From contig CASDRK010000017.1 in assembly GCA_949283125.1 (NCBI GenBank), forward strand, positions 62,001 through 126,000: a DNA stretch of 64,000 nt. The letters run 5' to 3'. Both the position numbers and the translations under genes were made by a program. The notes under the pieces were generated by a model. That model did not search any database. It saw only the letters and a list, made by a program, of their open reading frames with translations, and was not told the DNA's origin. The number at the start of each line of letters is the position of its first letter. Positions within the stretch are counted from its first letter, which is position 1. Source of the DNA: an uncultured Clostridia bacterium. GTDB taxonomy: Bacteria > Bacillota > Clostridia > Christensenellales > Borkfalkiaceae. Positions 60,534-64,000 of this stretch are shown in pieces.

Positions 60534-61823
60534 ATGAAGAAAGTCGGCGTAGCTATTCTCGGCCTTGGCGTGGTCGGCGGCGGCACCTATAAAATTCTCA
60601 CCGAGCACCGTGAGTTTTATCACAGGAGCCATAAGTTAGACATATCGGTAGAAGCCGTTTTGGAGCGCAATCCCGAAAAGGCCGCGGCGCTCGGCATAGA
60701 GCCTGAAAAGGTCGCGTCAAACATTCAGGAGATATGCTCCAATCCCGACGTGGACATAGTTGTTGAGGTGATGGGAGGGGTTGAGCCCGCAAAGACCTTT
60801 GTTCTGGATTGTCTTAAGGCGGGCAAGTCCGTTGTGACTTCGAACAAGGAGCTGTTCTGCAAGTATAACCACGAACTTGAAGTGGCCGCAAAAAAGAATC
60901 ATTGCGGGCTGTTTTACGAGGCGAGCTGCGTTGGCGGCGTTCCCGTAATCCGCGCCCTTCTGGACAATTTGCAGGGCAACAAAATACTGTCCATGATGGG
61001 CATTATTAACGGCACAACAAATTATATCCTCACCAAAATGGCGTCCGAAGGCGCGGCTTACGAGGACGTTCTCAAGGAGGCGCAGAAACTCGGCTATGCC
61101 GAAGCAAATCCTTCGTCGGACGTCGAGGGGTACGACGCCGCTTACAAGCTGTCCATTCTTTCCAGTCTTGCATTTCACACAAAGATACCCTATACGAGGA
61201 TATACAGGGAGGGCATAACCGACATATCCGTAACGGACATAGAATACGGCAAAAAGTTCGGCTATGTTTTAAAGCTCCTTGCAATCGGCAAAAACGGGGA
61301 TAACGGCATAGAGGTGAGGGTGCATCCTTCGTTTATCAAGAGTTCGCACCCGCTTGCAAGCGTGAACGACAGCTATAACGCCGTTTACATCACCGGCGAC
61401 AGCGTGGAGGACGTAATGCTCTACGGTCGCGGCGCCGGCGCACTTCCCACCGGCAGCGCGATAGTCGGGGACATAATTTACTGTGCCACCCACAGCAATT
61501 ATCAGTATTCCACGTTCAAAAATACCGAGGACGCCGCTCCCGGCACGAAATTTGTGGATAACTTTGAAAGCGCATATTACATCAGGCTCAACGCCGCAGA
61601 CAAGCACGGCGTGCTGGCAAAAGTGGCGGCAATATTTGCAAAATGCAGGATAAGCGTTGCGCAGATGTCGCAGGAGAGGGAGCCGGTCGGCGAAGACGGG
61701 AGCGTTCCGCTCGTCTTCATAACGCACGTCACGCGCGAAAACAATGTAAATAAGGCCGTTGCGCTCATAAACGAGTGCGACGAAATAGCAAAGGTCGCGG
61801 CCGTTATCAGAGTAGTTTCTTAA
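60534..61823 (+). CDS. hom: Homoserine dehydrogenase
   Basis: A 429-residue enzyme with NAD(P) motif GLGVVGGGTYKIL, KAGKSVVTSNKELF, the active-site segment YEASCVGGVPVIR and GIINGTTNYILTKM, and a C-terminal ACT domain (from about residue 345, starting YYIRLNAADKHGVLAKVA). It reduces aspartate semialdehyde for threonine and methionine synthesis; the ACT domain suggests amino-acid feedback. GGAGG before the ATG, TA-spaced from coaX. Confidence 0.95.
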   Translation: MKKVGVAILGLGVVGGGTYKILTEHREFYHRSHKLDISVEAVLERNPEKAAALGIEPEKVASNIQEICSNPDVDIVVEVMGGVEPAKTFVLDCLKAGKSVVTSNKELFCKYNHELEVAAKKNHCGLFYEASCVGGVPVIRALLDNLQGNKILSMMGIINGTTNYILTKMASEGAAYEDVLKEAQKLGYAEANPSSDVEGYDAAYKLSILSSLAFHTKIPYTRIYREGITDISVTDIEYGKKFGYVLKLLAIGKNGDNGIEVRVHPSFIKSSHPLASVNDSYNAVYITGDSVEDVMLYGRGAGALPTGSAIVGDIIYCATHSNYQYSTFKNTEDAAPGTKFVDNFESAYYIRLNAADKHGVLAKVAAIFAKCRISVAQMSQEREPVGEDGSVPLVFITHVTRENNVNKAVALINECDEIAKVAAVIRVVS

Positions 61824-61833
61824 CGGTTTTGCA

Positions 61834-61872
61834 AAGAAACAGAGCAGGGAAACGCCCTGCTCTGTTTCTTTT
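61834..61872. terminator. Terminator after hom
   Basis: GAAACAGAGCAGGG / CCCTGCTCTGTTTC, 14-bp stem, loop AAACG, followed by TTTTG. Convergent with the acetyltransferase gene. Confidence 0.88.
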
Positions 61873-61879
61873 GCGCGGC

Positions 61880-62281
61880 TCAATACATCTCCGTCAGGTA
61901 CATTGGAAACGAATTTTCCGGAACGGAAAATCCGAGCGATCGATAGAACTGAATTCCGCTGCCGTAAGCTATAAGAACTATTTTCAGATAATCTTTATAG
62001 CAGTTCTTCATCTTGCGCATAAGTTCCCCGCCTATGCCGCGGCGCTGGTATTCCGGCATCACGAGCAGATAGTGAATGTAAGCCGTCATCTCTCCGTCGT
62101 CCATTGCCGCGGCGAGCCCCACGAGCTGTCCGTCCTGCCATGCGGAATAAACTTTGCTGTAGCCTTTGATTGCCTTCGCAAGTCTTTCGGGGTAGTTGCC
62201 GGAACTCCAGTTTACTGATTTAAACAGCTTTTGCAGCTGTTCGGCGGTAAATGATTTTGTCGTCTTAAATATAATTTTCAT
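61880..62281 (-). CDS. GNAT family N-acetyltransferase
   Basis: A 133-residue compact acetyltransferase. The acetyl-CoA motif is VMPEYQRRGIGGELM and the later motif FYRSLGF. The substrate is unknown. It is downstream of the TIGR04076 gene on the same strand by 9 bases, so probably the last gene of that transcript. Confidence 0.88.
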   Translation of the reverse strand: MKIIFKTTKSFTAEQLQKLFKSVNWSSGNYPERLAKAIKGYSKVYSAWQDGQLVGLAAAMDDGEMTAYIHYLLVMPEYQRRGIGGELMRKMKNCYKDYLKIVLIAYGSGIQFYRSLGFSVPENSFPMYLTEMY

Positions 62282-62290
62282 TTACGAAAT

Positions 62291-62605
62291 TTACTCCGCG
62301 TCGTCGTTCAAGGTTTCAAGCAAAAAGCTTACGGGGCGGAATCCGTCGTTGCATGAGATCATTGCGGACTTTTTGTTTTTCATCCAGCCGTCGTAAAAAT
62401 CTTCGGCGCCGCAGGCCAGAGCCATTGCAAAGGCCGACATGCTCTCCCAGGCGCTGTCGCAAAGGCCTTCGGGTTTTTTGGTGCCGTTTGCGATAAATAT
62501 CTGACCTTCGCGCATGTCGCACGCTTTCTCTATCGGGTTTTCGTATTGCTCGATGAGGTCGTCGTGCCGAACCGTTTTCATAACCGTTATTTTTACTTTT
62601 TTCAT
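62291..62605 (-). CDS. TIGR04076 family protein
   Basis: A 104-residue protein. It begins KKVKITVMKTVRHDDLIEQY and has PEGLCDSAWESM and CNDGFRPVSFLLE, the conserved family blocks. The function is unknown; conserved cysteines hint at metal or redox use. The ATG overlaps the stop of the upstream CPBP protease gene (ATGA); GGAAGGA precedes it. Confidence 0.85.
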   Translation of the reverse strand: MKKVKITVMKTVRHDDLIEQYENPIEKACDMREGQIFIANGTKKPEGLCDSAWESMSAFAMALACGAEDFYDGWMKNKKSAMISCNDGFRPVSFLLETLNDDAE

Positions 62606-63390
62606 TGCGGTCCTTCCGTTACGTCGTTGTTTTCGTCGGTTTTCTTTGTGCGGCGGAGCCGCTTGCAATCGATAAGCCAAAGCGCGATCGCGGTTGCAGT
62701 CGTCAGCAGAATGCCTGCGATCAGGATAAAATTGAGCTTCAATACGAACGACGACATCAGCACGTTGACGTAGCCGTGAAAAAGCATGCAGAGCGGCAGG
62801 CAACCCGATCGCTCGTATATCGCGCCAAGCCACAGGCAGAGGAATATGCCGAGCGTGGCCTGCAACCAGAAAGGCATTGACCGGTTGGGGTGGCCTTCGA
62901 TAAACCAAAGGGGCAGATGCCACAGCGCCCATATTGCACCGCAGGCGAGCGCGGCGAGAGGAAAAGTTATTTTCTTTGTCAATGCCGGTTGCAATATTCC
63001 CCGCCAGCCAAACTCTTCCTCGCCGCCATAAATAAACGTGGAGCCGAGCAGCGTGATGAAAAAATTGAGCGCTGTCATCTGCGCGTTCCATTCCATTGAA
63101 GAGAGACCCACCGTCAGCGTAACGAGTGCGACAAACGCAAGGAAGACCCATACCCCGTGCTTTTTGTATGAAAACAAAAATTTTTGCAGCGAGCGCAGGT
63201 AAGGCCTGCCTTCAATGCAAAACAATGCGGCGATGGCCGGACCGAAGTTGCCTATAATATAAATAATTGAAGGCAATATATCGCCATATACAAAATCAGT
63301 ATATGCTACAAGCGCGGCCACGCCCCACCAACAGGCATAAGTTATTGCAAATGTAATAATCAGATATTTTGCAACCGATTTTATAGTCAT
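62602..63390 (-). CDS. CPBP family intramembrane metalloprotease (CAAX-like)
   Basis: A 262-residue protein with about eight membrane helices. The active-site motifs are GGEEEFGWRGILQP (EExxxR), ALWHLPLWF and CMLFHGYVN, the three CPBP signatures. Family members process prenylated or secreted peptides or immunity factors. The ATG at 63390 lies only 8 bases after a TATAAT on the minus strand (-35 TGGACT at 17 nt), so the message looks leaderless; no ribosome binding site is visible. Confidence 0.85.
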   Translation of the reverse strand: MTIKSVAKYLIITFAITYACWWGVAALVAYTDFVYGDILPSIIYIIGNFGPAIAALFCIEGRPYLRSLQKFLFSYKKHGVWVFLAFVALVTLTVGLSSMEWNAQMTALNFFITLLGSTFIYGGEEEFGWRGILQPALTKKITFPLAALACGAIWALWHLPLWFIEGHPNRSMPFWLQATLGIFLCLWLGAIYERSGCLPLCMLFHGYVNVLMSSFVLKLNFILIAGILLTTATAIALWLIDCKRLRRTKKTDENNDVTEGPQ

Positions 63391-63511
63391 ACAGCTATTA
63401 TAACACAGCAGAGAAGCGAAGTCCATCTGTATATGATTATAAAAAAGAAATAATCCGAACGCTCCGGCCGATAAAAAATCCCCTCGAACGACAAAAGTCG
63501 TAAGAGGGGAT

Positions 63512-63695
63512 TGGCGCGGAGAAGAGGATTTGCGCCTTGAGCGGACGCGCACGATTGACAGCCAATCCTATGGCTGTCAAGTCGGCGGTAGAGCCCGCCG
63601 ACCTGCGCAAACGCAGGCGTTTGCTTGTCTCCCCTCAAATCCTCTGTACTCCGGCAAAAAAATCCCCTCGAACGACAAAAGTCGTAAGAGGGGAT
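63512..63695 (-). ncRNA. tRNA-Ser-linked ~184-nt unit
   Basis: On the minus strand, after the tRNA CCA: terminator AATCCCCTC..GAGGGGATT with T-run, antisense segment CGGAG-TAC-AGAGGATTTG, conserved AGGGGAGACAAGC, hairpin GCAAACGC/GCGTTTGC, hairpin GTCGGCGG/CCGCCGAC, a different hairpin GACAGCCA/TGGCTGTC, the conserved TCGTGCGC, then an exact copy of the tRNA-Ser 3' end with CCA and a second terminator (63473-63511). It is 184 nt, the same as the tRNA-Leu units, with the same core and tRNA-specific ends. Confidence 0.7.
63655..63695 (-). terminator. Terminator of tRNA-Ser
   Basis: Minus strand AATCCCCTC / GAGGGGATT with inner ACGAC / GTCGT, followed by seven T. It is duplicated after the downstream unit at 63473-63511. 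Confidence 0.85.
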
Positions 63696-63785
63696 TGGCG
63701 CGGAGAAGAGGATTTGAACCTCCGTACGGGGTTAACCGTAACACGATTTCCAATCGTGCGCCTTAAACCGCTCAGCCATCTCCGC
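63696..63785 (-). tRNA. tRNA-Ser (anticodon GGA)
   Basis: A 90-nt class II tRNA on the minus strand. Acceptor GCGGAGA / TCTCCGC, discriminator G, CCA encoded. D-arm GGCTGAGCGGTTTAAGGC. The anticodon stem CACGA / TCGTG holds loop TTGGAAA, so the anticodon is GGA (codon TCC). A long variable arm (TACGGTTAACCCCGTA) and T-arm GGAGGTTCAAATCCTCT follow. Confidence 0.95.
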
Positions 63786-63818
63786 ATGCGATGCCCGCGG
63801 CTTGCCGCAAGCATTAAT

Positions 63819-63847
63819 ATGATATTAAAAAACTCACAAAAAATCAA
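63819..63847 (-). promoter_or_regulatory. Promoter of tRNA-Ser
   Basis: Minus strand TTGATT (63847-63842), 17-nt spacer, TATCAT (63824-63819). Confidence 0.75.
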
Positions 63848-63933
63848 GCATTTTTGCGGCGCGTTCGCAATTATTCTTTACAAATTTTTTATAAGATGCT
63901 AAAATTTAGTAAATAATCACAGGCGGTATTTTT

Positions 63934-64000
63934 ATGGCACTGACCGATAAAGAAAAGATGTTGGGTTTTGCCCTGCGCGCCCGCGGCGTCCGCAAGGAAG
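63934..64000 (+). CDS. Unidentified gene, 3' end outside the window
   Basis: The ATG at 63934, with AGGCGG nine bases upstream, opens a frame that runs to the window end: MALTDKEKMLGFALRARG, then VRKE. Too short to name. Confidence 0.5.
   Translation, partial: MALTDKEKMLGFALRARGVRKE

Overview
The window looks like a chromosome segment from a mid-GC, Gram-positive, anaerobic Clostridia-type bacterium (Bacillota). The signs are a T-box leader on thrS, WhiA, a DnaD-domain replication protein, a DUF4364 regulator, a TSCPD protein, a YerC/TrpR-like protein, an ECF vitamin transporter with type III pantothenate kinase, fermentative AdhE and an NfnAB-type pair. Many promoters read TTGACA-17-TATAAT, and TTG and GTG starts are common. 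Species cannot be assigned from the sequence. Nearly all of the DNA is core housekeeping; no prophage, IS element, CRISPR array or resistance island is visible.

Layout. 1-7.5 kb: mutS2 (cut by the window edge), a YlxY-like deacetylase followed by an M16 peptidase (the order known from the B. subtilis ylxY-mlpA region), two DNA-repair genes and tex. 7.6-8.4 kb: acpP and a GNAT gene. 8.5-16 kb: leuS on the minus strand, thrS behind a T-box, the infC-rpmI-rplT operon with its leader, an rRNA methyltransferase and a YebC regulator. 16-20.5 kb: a candidate structured RNA, a solute-binding-like protein, murB, a PHP phosphoesterase and whiA. 20.6-26.8 kb: dnaE, pfkA, a PfkB-family sugar kinase and a Cys-rich unknown. 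26.9-30.4 kb (minus): tRNA-Thr, a MATE exporter with an attenuator-like leader, and a DnaD protein with a zinc-finger tail. 30.5-38.8 kb: a hydrolase-like pseudoenzyme, signal peptidase I, an ACT protein and its UPF0210 partner, pepF, dnaB and a Sua5-type protein. 38.8-47.5 kb: an arginine phosphatase, rpiB, then yerC-hisZGDCBHAF-hisIE, a compact histidine operon with mostly 4-bp overlaps. 47.5-49.3 kb: cdd, the tRNA-Leu repeat array and a membrane protein. 49.5-55.5 kb: adhE, a kinase-like gene and an NfnAB-like pair. 55.7-60.5 kb: small unknowns, DUF4364, NUDIX, panT-like and coaX. 60.5-64 kb: hom, acetyltransferase, TIGR04076 protein, CPBP protease, tRNA-Ser with its repeat unit, and a truncated gene.

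The most unusual content is a family of about 184-nt non-coding units directly downstream of two tRNA genes. tRNA-Leu(CAG) is followed by three tandem units and tRNA-Ser(GGA) by one. Each complete unit ends in an exact copy of the last 21 or more bases of its own tRNA plus the tRNA terminator. All share a highly conserved hairpin core, and each carries a 5' segment complementary to the 3' end of its own tRNA. The architecture recalls the tyrT/rtT repeats of E. coli, but here two different tRNA loci carry the same core with locus-specific ends. A second unexplained signal is a dispersed near-palindrome, AGTACTATGTNNGACATAATACT-like, at the dnaB start, inside hisA and at 56.2 kb.
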